Program-made: the position numbers and the translations under genes
Assembly: GCA_010206265.1 (NCBI GenBank)
Contig: VIQV01000035.1
Location: forward strand, 1 to 34,602
Length of the DNA stretch: 34,602 nucleotides
Direction: 5' to 3'
Source: Lachnospiraceae bacterium MD329
GTDB lineage: Bacteria > Bacillota > Clostridia > UBA1381
Shown here: positions 24,127-32,174 of the stretch, piece by piece
Numbering within the stretch: position 1 is the stretch's first letter
Layout: every line of letters starts with the position of its first letter
The notes under the pieces: model-generated
Told to the model about the DNA's origin: nothing
The model's database searches: none
Seen by the model: the letters and a program-made list of their open reading frames with translations, nothing else

Positions 24127-27004
24127 CTAGACACTCCTCAATCGCCGCCTGCAAAGGAACCCACAAACGATCCGCCATCACTGCCATTCCCTTATTGCCC
24201 GGGTGAATCAGTACGCCGTTGGTCACGTTTTCCGCAAAGCATGGTGCATCTTGGTGCGCCGTTCCAAGATACTCGTCCGCCGTCAGATCCCCCATTTCCA
24301 CGTAGGGAGCGCCGTTCTCTTCAGCGTATGCCTTGATTTGCGCCTTGGCATCTTCACTTGTGAAAATGGTGTTGCCGACAATAATCTTAGCTTTTCCGCT
24401 CGGATTAAAGTAATCTATAATATTTTTGTAATGGCTTTTGTCAAAGACCTCATCCGTTTGATTGCCATCCTCATCTTCCAGATGCGTCTGCTTAATATTC
24501 GCACCAATGGTGCAGATAATGATATCCGGTTCAAAACTGATCGCATCTTTATGGGCGCTTCCCTCAATTTGGGAAAAATCGTAAAAATATCTCTCAAAAT
24601 CACCGATTCCATGAATCTTAAGGTTCACAGGCACAAGAGTTCTTGCCTTGGCAGCAAGCAGATGAGAATAATCCTGTTCTGCTGAGGTTGCCGCCATGCC
24701 CCAGTTGCCAAGCCAGCCAATTGACGGTGCGGCTCCATGATATGTAATAGAGTTGCCCATAATCAGCAGATTAATCGGCTCCTGTCCGTCAACAGGCGAT
24801 ACCGCGTTGCACAGCGGAATCAATGTGTCCTCATCCCATGCGAATGCCCTGACCGTATGCTTTCCATTGGAAGGAACTGTCAAATCTACCTTAGTTGCGC
24901 CCGTTCCCGTGCCGCTTGAAGTACCTGTTTCACTGAGCGACTCATAGGAACAGAGGTGATAAGTCTGCATTGCTACATCCACCAGCGTATCGTTCTCATC
25001 ATAACATGCTAACATCAGCGTATAGGACTTTGGCTCCTCTGTATTGTTATAAAGACCTCCGGCTACCGCCGTAACCGTCTTGCCGCTCAAATCAACATCG
25101 GGCATCACGGGCGCCTCGTTCGACGATTTATAATCCGTCACCAAATCAAAGGTGGAAATCACCGGAAGCTCTCCCGTATGCACATCCGCCGCCGCTGTTG
25201 TAAAGCGAAACGCCTTTTCGTTAATCGGCGCCCCGTCCGCCGTGTACAGTCCGGAAACCTTGAGTGTTGCACGGGACAGTGAAGTCATAGACATCTTCAT
25301 CGAAACACGAATACGCTTGGGATTCGCGGGGTCGACCATGACATAATCAGCCGCACTGCGGTTAAAAGTGAAGTTTTCGTTCGGGACATTGCTCAAATCA
25401 ATATCCCTGTCGAATACAAGGTCAAAAACATTGTTTATCTTCGCATCATAAGTATCGCTGAATTCCTCTGGCGTAATATTGGCGCCCTCGGTGCCTAACG
25501 GTCCGTTATAGGTGTCATCCACCAACCGTACATAAGCAATATCCATAGATTGCGCCGTATCCTCCGGATTTGTAACGACCAAACGCAGATAACCAAACTG
25601 CGTTTGGTCGTTCCAGGTTGAATTCTTGAAATCAGATTTGTTAAAAACGTATTCCTTAAAGACATTGTTGTCCTCCGTCGTGAAGTCACACGATTCCCAG
25701 GAGTATAATGCGCTGTCGCTTGCTCCCGCAAAAAGCTGAACCGAGAAATTGGCACTAGACCTAATACCAACCGCAAGCTTCGTCGCATCTCCCCATTCCC
25801 ACTTATCAGTATAATAGGACAGGATATTCGCAGTCTGATTCGGCCAGATCATCGCGCGTTCCGCATCCGATTCCGCCATCCATGTCTCCGTGGCAAGACC
25901 CCAGTCTTCCCATTTCACTGTATGACTGTCACTGCCGGCTTTCATCGTGTTCGTGTCACTGCCATTGCCTTCCGAACTGACTTCCGAAGACTCGATGTCG
26001 GTTCCTTCCCAGCTTTTAACAATACCGACCGGCTTTGCCGCCTTGTGCAGAGTAATATCGCTGTTCACCGCTTCAAGCATTGTTGTCGAAAAGGTAAAGT
26101 CCGAGTTTGTGATTTCGACTCCTTCCTTTGTCATCAATCCAGAGAAACTCGCCATATAGGTTCTTGATTTCTTTAACTCGCCTAAGCTGACGCGGAGACG
26201 GCTCGGTTTTGTCGGCAAGGTCATTACCCAGCGTACAGGCGCACCGTTTATGGTAATTTTGGATGAATTAACCGAGCTTTCGTCTAAATCCTCGCCGAAG
26301 TCGAAGTCCACAATATTATCTGCCGGATTATACTCAACGGCACCGCTGTTAATCGGGCTTTGTTGGGAAGTACCATAAGTATCATCCACCAACCGTACAT
26401 AAGCAATATCTATAGATTGATTCGTATTATTATGCTTTGACTCCGCAACGTCCATCCTAAGATTCGTTAAATCATCAAGCTGAGCCACATTACTGATATC
26501 AATGATATATTCCCTGAAATAATCGCTCTTACCAATGCCAAAGCTTGCCTTATTGTCTTCGTTGGCGCCTATATTGCTCCCCCAATAGTACATATTAAAG
26601 CTAAAATCACAGCTCGCTCTGGCTCCAATTGCCAGCTTCTTTGCGCCGCTTGTACTCAATCCGGGGGTAAATGTCAAAATTATAGTACGAAGATTCTTAT
26701 TGAAATTTTCGTCACCGCTATACTCAATGTTGATATGCTCCGTCTGCTGTTTCTCGTTATAGCTTTCTTGAATAAAACCCCAGTTACTCCACTCTGATCC
26801 CGACGATTTCCCCTCAGAGCCTTCCCAGCTTGATATAATGCCGGCGGAATCCGCCTTATACATTACGGGCATAACCGATTTTGATGCTTCCGCCGACACG
26901 GGACATGCTCCGAAGCAGAGCATCATCATTGCGACAAGCAGCAGACTAACCGCCCTTGAGCAAACTCTACGTGTTTCGTTTCCTTGCATTTCCTTGCATT
27001 TCAT
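24116..27004 (-). CDS. Secreted multidomain SGNH/GDSL-type esterase
   Basis: The 962-residue protein has a signal peptide (ending GACPVSA) and two related binding-like modules (about 45-208 and 318-500), both ending in DIAYVRLVDDTY. Each is followed by a Big_5/SbsA-like Ig domain (about 225-310 and 520-605). A further beta domain (about 612-735) ends TVRAFAWDEDTLIPLCNAV and resembles the tail of the InlB-repeat protein. The C-terminal SGNH domain (about 744-962) shows S752 in MGNSITY, N836 in IGAN and H934 in LIHPGNKGM. The position three before H934, where Asp is expected, is V931. It probably removes acetyl or similar groups from a polysaccharide outside the cell. AAGGAGG precedes the start at 27004. 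Confidence 0.87.
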   Translation of the reverse strand: MKCKEMQGNETRRVCSRAVSLLLVAMMMLCFGACPVSAEASKSVMPVMYKADSAGIISSWEGSEGKSSGSEWSNWGFIQESYNEKQQTEHINIEYSGDENFNKNLRTIILTFTPGLSTSGAKKLAIGARASCDFSFNMYYWGSNIGANEDNKASFGIGKSDYFREYIIDISNVAQLDDLTNLRMDVAESKHNNTNQSIDIAYVRLVDDTYGTSQQSPINSGAVEYNPADNIVDFDFGEDLDESSVNSSKITINGAPVRWVMTLPTKPSRLRVSLGELKKSRTYMASFSGLMTKEGVEITNSDFTFSTTMLEAVNSDITLHKAAKPVGIVKSWEGTDIESSEVSSEGNGSDTNTMKAGSDSHTVKWEDWGLATETWMAESDAERAMIWPNQTANILSYYTDKWEWGDATKLAVGIRSSANFSVQLFAGASDSALYSWESCDFTTEDNNVFKEYVFNKSDFKNSTWNDQTQFGYLRLVVTNPEDTAQSMDIAYVRLVDDTYNGPLGTEGANITPEEFSDTYDAKINNVFDLVFDRDIDLSNVPNENFTFNRSAADYVMVDPANPKRIRVSMKMSMTSLSRATLKVSGLYTADGAPINEKAFRFTTAAADVHTGELPVISTFDLVTDYKSSNEAPVMPDVDLSGKTVTAVAGGLYNNTEEPKSYTLMLACYDENDTLVDVAMQTYHLCSYESLSETGTSSGTGTGATKVDLTVPSNGKHTVRAFAWDEDTLIPLCNAVSPVDGQEPINLLIMGNSITYHGAAPSIGWLGNWGMAATSAEQDYSHLLAAKARTLVPVNLKIHGIGDFERYFYDFSQIEGSAHKDAISFEPDIIICTIGANIKQTHLEDEDGNQTDEVFDKSHYKNIIDYFNPSGKAKIIVGNTIFTSEDAKAQIKAYAEENGAPYVEMGDLTADEYLGTAHQDAPCFAENVTNGVLIHPGNKGMAVMADRLWVPLQAAIEECLENR

Positions 27005-27029
27005 ATTGATAACCTCCTTTTATTTTCCC

Positions 27030-27056
27030 TCCTGCGGCGTCTGACACACCGCAGGA
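27030..27056 (-). other. Intercistronic hairpin in unit A
   Basis: TCCTGCGG (27030-27037) and CCGCAGGA (27049-27056) form an 8-bp GC-rich stem with an 11-base loop, between the GH99-like stop and the SGNH ribosome site. There is no T tract, so it is not a normal terminator. Such stems often mark RNA processing or protect the upstream message, giving unequal amounts of the two proteins; that role is inferred. Confidence 0.45.
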
Positions 27057-27062
27057 ATTATA

Positions 27063-30000
27063 TTATTTTTCAGTATTTACACGGTTGCCCACAACCCTGA
27101 CGAAGTCCACGCCGAACACACCCCTTCTCACATCGGGAATCATCAGGCGTAAAGTCTTAATCTTACCGCTCCAATTCGCATTGGCGGACATATCCGCCGT
27201 GTAGACGATATTGGAGGTTCCGCTGTAGGTAAGCGGTATCTCCACACACTTGCTCTCTGTCCATTCCTCATCCCGATCTGTGGTGAAGTATAGCTTCGCA
27301 CGGGTTGCTCCGGTCGGAGTGCGCATACAAAGTTTGACGGAATCGTGCGTCGCCGCTTCTAAATCCAAATTACTCTGCGCCGTCTCGATGAACGGATTGG
27401 TGCATATAATATCTGCAGTCAACACCCCACCGAGCAGGCCGGCGTCGGCAAGGGATTTGCTCAGCAACCAGCCGTCCTTACGGGTGTTAAGATCAAAGTT
27501 CCAAACAATATCCTCCCCTGACGTGTCGGCGCTGTTATAGCGGTCCGCAATTTCTTCCTCTGTCAGTTCGTGTTCAAAATCTCCATATATACGTATATAA
27601 TCCACGCCGCACTTGACGCCGGGATTGTCGCCAAGATCCACGCGCAATTGCTGCAATACTCCCCCGAACATACTGTTCGTCCTTGGGTCGAACGTATATT
27701 CAATTATATCGCCGGAAGCCGCTATGTGTACGAAATAAGATTTATTCTCGCTTAAATCGGCGGACATATCCGTGGCAAAGAACACCTGTGTACGGCAAGC
27801 GGTGTCGGCGCGCACTCCGATAGTTATAAGCTGCGCCTCAGAAACGTCGACATTTGGGGTCATTACCATCTGCGGATCAGTGCTGGAGGTGACAAATTCC
27901 AACACGCCGTCATTCACGGTCACGTCGCTCATATTGTTCCAATAGTACAACCCCGTGTCGTTGGTAAACTCATTCGACCAAATCAGCTTGCGCTCCGTAT
28001 TGGGACGGCTCGGAACAAAACTCTGCGTATTGTCCGACAGCGTCAGCTTTTTTTCCAACGCGTCCCACGCCGCCCCTTTTTGAAAAATAACGGAAAGCAT
28101 CTGTGTATCCACATAGGTGGCGCCATCCTTCATTATGGATGAGCCTGGCATCGTGTAAGTTTCACCCGCACACTCCACCGTATCCTCGCCCGGAACAAAG
28201 CTTGATATTCTGCCGTCACTGTCCACCCATACCTTCTTGGTTTCCGAATCGTAATAGATCTCACCTTTCATTCTCCAGGTCACGCTGCGCAGAGGAAGCA
28301 TAGGCATTCCGTTCTGCATTACAGCAGGTGTACCCTCCGACCAGCCATCAATGGTCAGCGTAGTCTCCTCTTTCTGCGGAAGCGCCATAAATGCGATTGA
28401 ATCTATTTCCAATGTTTCACCCGGTTGATATCCATCAATGATAATTTGCATTCCGTCCAGTATACCTCTCCAAAATTCAGGATATTTGCCAACCGGGATA
28501 TAGTGCTCTGTAATTTCATCCGTATATTGGTTTAACATTCCTGTGTGAATGGTTCGCCCTGTGGAGGTAGTATTCCAAAACGGCGTAGTCAGGTCGGTAT
28601 AGACAGAGTAGCCACCTCCCTTATTCCTAACACGCAGACGAATGTGCGTCACGTTCGCCGTATCAATATTGGAATCTGTCAGTTTAATAGCGATATCGTT
28701 ACCGGTGGTCAACTTCCACATGCCGTCCTCCACCTTATCGTCAAGCGCTGAATTGATTTTTTGCCATCCCATAGACGATTTATCGTCAAAATTCCATACA
28801 TATTTTTCGTACGCCTCCGGCGCAGGTGTTTCCCCCACGTTCACCTCACGGACGTGCGTGGTTCGCCACCATGGATATGCATTGTTAAAGCGATCCTTTT
28901 GGTGGTCATTGGGGGTAACATCCTCATGCGGACCTGCATTTGTCAGATAGTTCCGCAAAGCATCCAGACGCGAAAATCCATATCCCTCGCACGGTCCTAA
29001 GAAGTGTCCCTCGCCCCACTCGTTCCAGTTGGTAACCATCGCGATTGGCGTTTCTAATTTGCTTGGCAGCGGCAAGTACTTTTCCTTGAACTGCTGAAGC
29101 TCGTACTGCCACTGCGCATCGTCCATAGCGTAATTCACCTTGTTTTTATTGTACCAGGCATAATGGTCATAGCCCGTGTCCAGAGTAGGCACATAGAGCA
29201 TATTCTTTTCTGTTACCATGTTGTAATGCCGAAGGTTGGTTGCAATAGTGTCCTGCGGCCAGCCACCCGTGGTTGCGTGGTAATGATAAACTCCTTCCAC
29301 GCCCAACGACTCTGCCAACTGCATTGTATTTTCCACTCTGCCGTCCGAAGAACCTTCGGAGTGAAAGAAAATGAGAGGTCTGCCCACTCCTTCCGCCTCG
29401 CACATATCTCCCCAACGTTGAATAAGCTCCGGTGCTAATGAGCCGAACCCTCTTGTAAGTGCATCCGCACCAAAAATATATAGTACCGGTCGTCCGCCAT
29501 TGGTATAATAGCGCGGATCCTTGAAGTAATATTCTATCACCTGCCGTCCAACATTGCGCAGCCATTTTTCGACTGACTCCTCAGGATCCGATGTTGTCGG
29601 CCAACCGGAAATTTCCATAAGTAACGCGATTTTCATCATATCAGAGTATTTCGCTCTGAAGAATTTTTCATCATACTGAGAACAAACCTCGGAGTCCCAT
29701 ACCGGATTTGCGGCATACCAACAGGGCGCAATAAAATCTATACCATGTTCCACCCAGTATTTAATCTGCCAGTCCCAATGTTCTATACTGTATTCGTCAT
29801 AAAATCCGTCTAAGGGTCGTCTGTAATCCGAGTCGTTAACCGGGTCCCAGCCGAAATGCAAACCCTCCTGCCAAAGACCGAAGTATTCCATACCTACATC
29901 CAACCCCTCGCTGTCCGCCGGATGCGGCTGCGGAACATAGTCCTCCACCGGCTCGTCGGGGTACACCTCGATGTTATCCAGATAAAAAACATCGTCCGAA

Positions 30001-31184
30001 CGGCTGCCGCCCACCATAAAGGTATCCACAGAGGATATGTCAGCGCGCAGCGGCACATTTGTCGCCATCACCTTATCATCAACGCTCAAATCGAAAGTAT
30101 GATTGGATAGACTTACCTTTACATCAACCGAATACCAAAGGTCATCCTTGTAATTATCATAGCACTTCACCGGAGCGCCGGAGGCGTCCAGGTAATAGAA
30201 ATTTTTTCCGTCCGCATAAAACTTAAACAGCGTTTCTTCTCCGTTCTTAAACAATACCTGAGCATCACGGCAGTTTTTAAGAATCCTCAGGTAGCATCTC
30301 GCATTAAAGTCACGTGTCTGCGTACCTAACAATTTTTGAAACCAAGTTTCCCCCATTGCGGTATCAATGAGAATACCGTTGCTTTCATAGCTCACCGGCG
30401 CATTGCTGACGGCACCGGTCTTCTGATTCGTGGTGCGAAGCGTCAAGCCTGGGGGCAAAATTGCTCCACTGCCCCACGTGAAATCCTCATATAGCCAATA
30501 ACCGCGCCTTAAGTTGATTCTGCCAATAGTAAGGTTGCCTACCGTTTGTTTACCGGTGGTAAAACATACGTTATCAACCGTTTTCGCTCCGAGCGGAATC
30601 CCCTCCGCATAAAGCTGATAATCTATATATACGTCAAACGTCCCTTTGTCTAAATGGATAGGAATATAGAATATATATTCCACATTTGTCTTGTATGTAA
30701 GCAAATTCTTTCGTCCCTGCGGCGTGTCGAGCCAAATATATTGCTCGTCAAATCCGACCTTAATTGCATGCTTGCTCCCCTCCCTAAGCATAACAGCGGC
30801 GTCCTTCAGCCCCGATTCAGCTCGGATGCCGTAATACCACTCCAGTTCTCCATAGGTGGCGGACTCGAATTCACGAGTACCTTCCACGGGCAGCTCTGCG
30901 CTTTCATCAATCAGCCGAATTCCATTATTCATCTCCGCAGTTCCGCCGATTTCATTAATATCCCACGCAGACGCACGCAGTCTGTTGTTATACTCTGTGA
31001 GTTGTCCAGGGACCTGCGGGTATCCGTTAATACAAATGTAGTCCTTTACCTCAGAATCATCGTCCAATCCGCTTATATTCGTATTGGCGGAAACCCTAAC
31101 AGGCATCTCTGTCATCAAAAGCGTTACTCCGCACAGCGAAAACGCTAATATCGCTAAAGTCAGTTTTGTCAGTATTTTTTTCAT
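27063..31184 (-). CDS. Very large secreted GH99/WbsX-like multidomain protein
   Basis: The start is set at 31184, with AGGAGG eight bases upstream; the frame extends to 31214 without support. The 1373-residue product has a signal peptide (ending RVSA), two LamG/concanavalin-like beta regions (about 85-235 and 265-410), and a barrel domain (about 428-775) of the GH99-like/WbsX family with EYFGLWQEG, a WxxxHGIDFI element, and the signature TNWNEWGEGHF (N721-E722). After it come a binding-like module (about 795-970), a copper-amine-oxidase-N stalk domain (about 980-1095), and two more binding-like modules (about 1100-1240 and 1250-1373), the first ending VDYIRIYG and the second VDFVRVVG. No SLH or sortase signal is present. 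GH99 proper contains endo-alpha-mannosidases, but WbsX relatives have mostly untested activity. First gene of unit A. Confidence 0.85.
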   Translation of the reverse strand: MKKILTKLTLAILAFSLCGVTLLMTEMPVRVSANTNISGLDDDSEVKDYICINGYPQVPGQLTEYNNRLRASAWDINEIGGTAEMNNGIRLIDESAELPVEGTREFESATYGELEWYYGIRAESGLKDAAVMLREGSKHAIKVGFDEQYIWLDTPQGRKNLLTYKTNVEYIFYIPIHLDKGTFDVYIDYQLYAEGIPLGAKTVDNVCFTTGKQTVGNLTIGRINLRRGYWLYEDFTWGSGAILPPGLTLRTTNQKTGAVSNAPVSYESNGILIDTAMGETWFQKLLGTQTRDFNARCYLRILKNCRDAQVLFKNGEETLFKFYADGKNFYYLDASGAPVKCYDNYKDDLWYSVDVKVSLSNHTFDLSVDDKVMATNVPLRADISSVDTFMVGGSRSDDVFYLDNIEVYPDEPVEDYVPQPHPADSEGLDVGMEYFGLWQEGLHFGWDPVNDSDYRRPLDGFYDEYSIEHWDWQIKYWVEHGIDFIAPCWYAANPVWDSEVCSQYDEKFFRAKYSDMMKIALLMEISGWPTTSDPEESVEKWLRNVGRQVIEYYFKDPRYYTNGGRPVLYIFGADALTRGFGSLAPELIQRWGDMCEAEGVGRPLIFFHSEGSSDGRVENTMQLAESLGVEGVYHYHATTGGWPQDTIATNLRHYNMVTEKNMLYVPTLDTGYDHYAWYNKNKVNYAMDDAQWQYELQQFKEKYLPLPSKLETPIAMVTNWNEWGEGHFLGPCEGYGFSRLDALRNYLTNAGPHEDVTPNDHQKDRFNNAYPWWRTTHVREVNVGETPAPEAYEKYVWNFDDKSSMGWQKINSALDDKVEDGMWKLTTGNDIAIKLTDSNIDTANVTHIRLRVRNKGGGYSVYTDLTTPFWNTTSTGRTIHTGMLNQYTDEITEHYIPVGKYPEFWRGILDGMQIIIDGYQPGETLEIDSIAFMALPQKEETTLTIDGWSEGTPAVMQNGMPMLPLRSVTWRMKGEIYYDSETKKVWVDSDGRISSFVPGEDTVECAGETYTMPGSSIMKDGATYVDTQMLSVIFQKGAAWDALEKKLTLSDNTQSFVPSRPNTERKLIWSNEFTNDTGLYYWNNMSDVTVNDGVLEFVTSSTDPQMVMTPNVDVSEAQLITIGVRADTACRTQVFFATDMSADLSENKSYFVHIAASGDIIEYTFDPRTNSMFGGVLQQLRVDLGDNPGVKCGVDYIRIYGDFEHELTEEEIADRYNSADTSGEDIVWNFDLNTRKDGWLLSKSLADAGLLGGVLTADIICTNPFIETAQSNLDLEAATHDSVKLCMRTPTGATRAKLYFTTDRDEEWTESKCVEIPLTYSGTSNIVYTADMSANANWSGKIKTLRLMIPDVRRGVFGVDFVRVVGNRVNTEK

Positions 31185-31253
31185 AATTCCTCCTACTTTC
31201 ATTACATAATACAATTTTTAAAATTATCCTATATAACTATCCTTATATTAAAT

Positions 31254-31317
31254 ATTATACGTGAATTTCAAACAGTTCTCAATAGTCTAATGATTAGATT
31301 TATTGTCCTATGATTAG
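31254..31317 (-). promoter_or_regulatory. Unit A promoter with activator direct repeat
   Basis: On the minus strand TTGAGA (31282-31277), a 17-base spacer and TATAAT (31259-31254) form the promoter; TGATTAG on the + strand occurs at 31291-31297 and 31311-31317, again 20 bp apart. It is nearly identical to the unit B promoter, including the spacer (ACTNTTTGAAATTCACG). The operator lies between this promoter and the divergent regulator promoter, so one binding site could act on both. Confidence 0.82.
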
Positions 31318-31344
31318 TATTTTTGTGCTCCCCGCCAAATACTA

Positions 31345-31373
31345 TTGCAAAAATCAAATTATAGTTGTATAAT
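31345..31373 (+). promoter_or_regulatory. Promoter of the two-component system genes
   Basis: TTGCAA at 31345-31350, 17-base spacer, TATAAT at 31368-31373. It is divergent from the unit A promoter, and the operator half-site at 31311-31317 ends 27 bases before its -35, allowing autoregulation (inference). Confidence 0.7.
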
Positions 31374-31433
31374 ATATACATATTTTGAGATAAAATAGGT
31401 ATATATTATACAGCAAGAATGGAGGATAAATCA

Positions 31434-32174
31434 ATGTACAGTGCAGTTATTGTAGAAGATGAGCCTTGGGCACTTGCAAGTCTGCAGGCTGTTTTTCCTT
31501 GGGAACATTACAACTTTAAACCGCCCCAAGGATTTCGTAATGCCCATGACGCTCTGAAGTTCATATCTCAAAACAAAACAGATGTACTGTTTACCGACAT
31601 CAAAATGCCAAAGATGAGCGGTCTTGAACTCATTCAGAAAATTCGCGAATATGATTCACAGATAAAAATCATTGTAATAAGCGGTCATGATAATTTTTCC
31701 TTTGCTCAGAAAGCCATAAGCTATAATGTTTTTCGCTATCTGCTTAAACCTGTTAATCGTCAGGACGCTGAAAATCTGATGATGAAATTAAAAACAGAAC
31801 TTGATTCCAAAAACAATGCTTTGGATATAGAGAAAAAAATAATGGATATTCCCAATCCAACTTTTCGGGAATTACTGACTTTCATAAATGAACATTACAC
31901 TGAAAAATTACAATTGACCGCACTTGCTGAGCGTTTCCATATAAACAAATCATATTTAAGTCAGCTTTTTAACCAATATATAGGATATGGATTCAGCGAA
32001 TATATAACTGAATTAAAAATGCAAAAGGCTGCAAAAATGTTAAAACGCAATATATCCGGAACTGAAATTGCAAATTTTTTAAATTATGATTATGTATATT
32101 TTAATAAGCTTTTCAAAAAGCGTTTTGGAATGACTATAACACAATATCGTCAAAAAGCGGAGGAAGACAGATGA
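31434..32174 (+). CDS. AraC-type response regulator (YesN-like)
   Basis: The start is set at 31434, eight bases after GGAGG; the upstream in-frame ATG at 31419 would precede that site. The 246-residue protein has a receiver domain (about 1-118) with acidic pair E8-D9, phosphoacceptor D55 (LFTDIKMP) and K105 (LLKPV), then an AraC-type double helix-turn-helix (about 140-243; LTALAERFHINKSYLSQLF and EIANFLNYDYVYFNKLFKKR). Its linker is short: many YesN proteins are twice as long. It would bind direct repeats such as the paired TGATTAG sites upstream of both glycan units. Its stop overlaps the start of the kinase gene by four bases (ATGA). Confidence 0.94.
   Translation: MYSAVIVEDEPWALASLQAVFPWEHYNFKPPQGFRNAHDALKFISQNKTDVLFTDIKMPKMSGLELIQKIREYDSQIKIIVISGHDNFSFAQKAISYNVFRYLLKPVNRQDAENLMMKLKTELDSKNNALDIEKKIMDIPNPTFRELLTFINEHYTEKLQLTALAERFHINKSYLSQLFNQYIGYGFSEYITELKMQKAAKMLKRNISGTEIANFLNYDYVYFNKLFKKRFGMTITQYRQKAEEDR

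Noticed and set aside
24203..24685. 160-codon + strand frame opposite the SGNH domain
   Set aside because: The minus-strand frame carries the GNSIT, GAN and HPG motifs; the + frame lacks a ribosome site and family features.
30654..31148. 164-codon + strand frame opposite the GH99-like N-terminus
   Set aside because: It lies antisense to a signal peptide and LamG-like region with a good start; composition is not protein-like.
24116..31184. Apparent rise in GC content over the SGNH and GH99-like genes, suggesting recent transfer
   Set aside because: Spot counts (about 47-48% in two 60-base lines here, 35-45% in lines elsewhere) vary too much by eye; a sliding-window calculation would be needed. 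A clear step at both gene ends would support it.
4940..31184. Sortase (LPxTG) anchoring of the secreted proteins
   Set aside because: No LPxTG-helix-basic tail was seen at any C-terminus; only SLH anchoring is supported.
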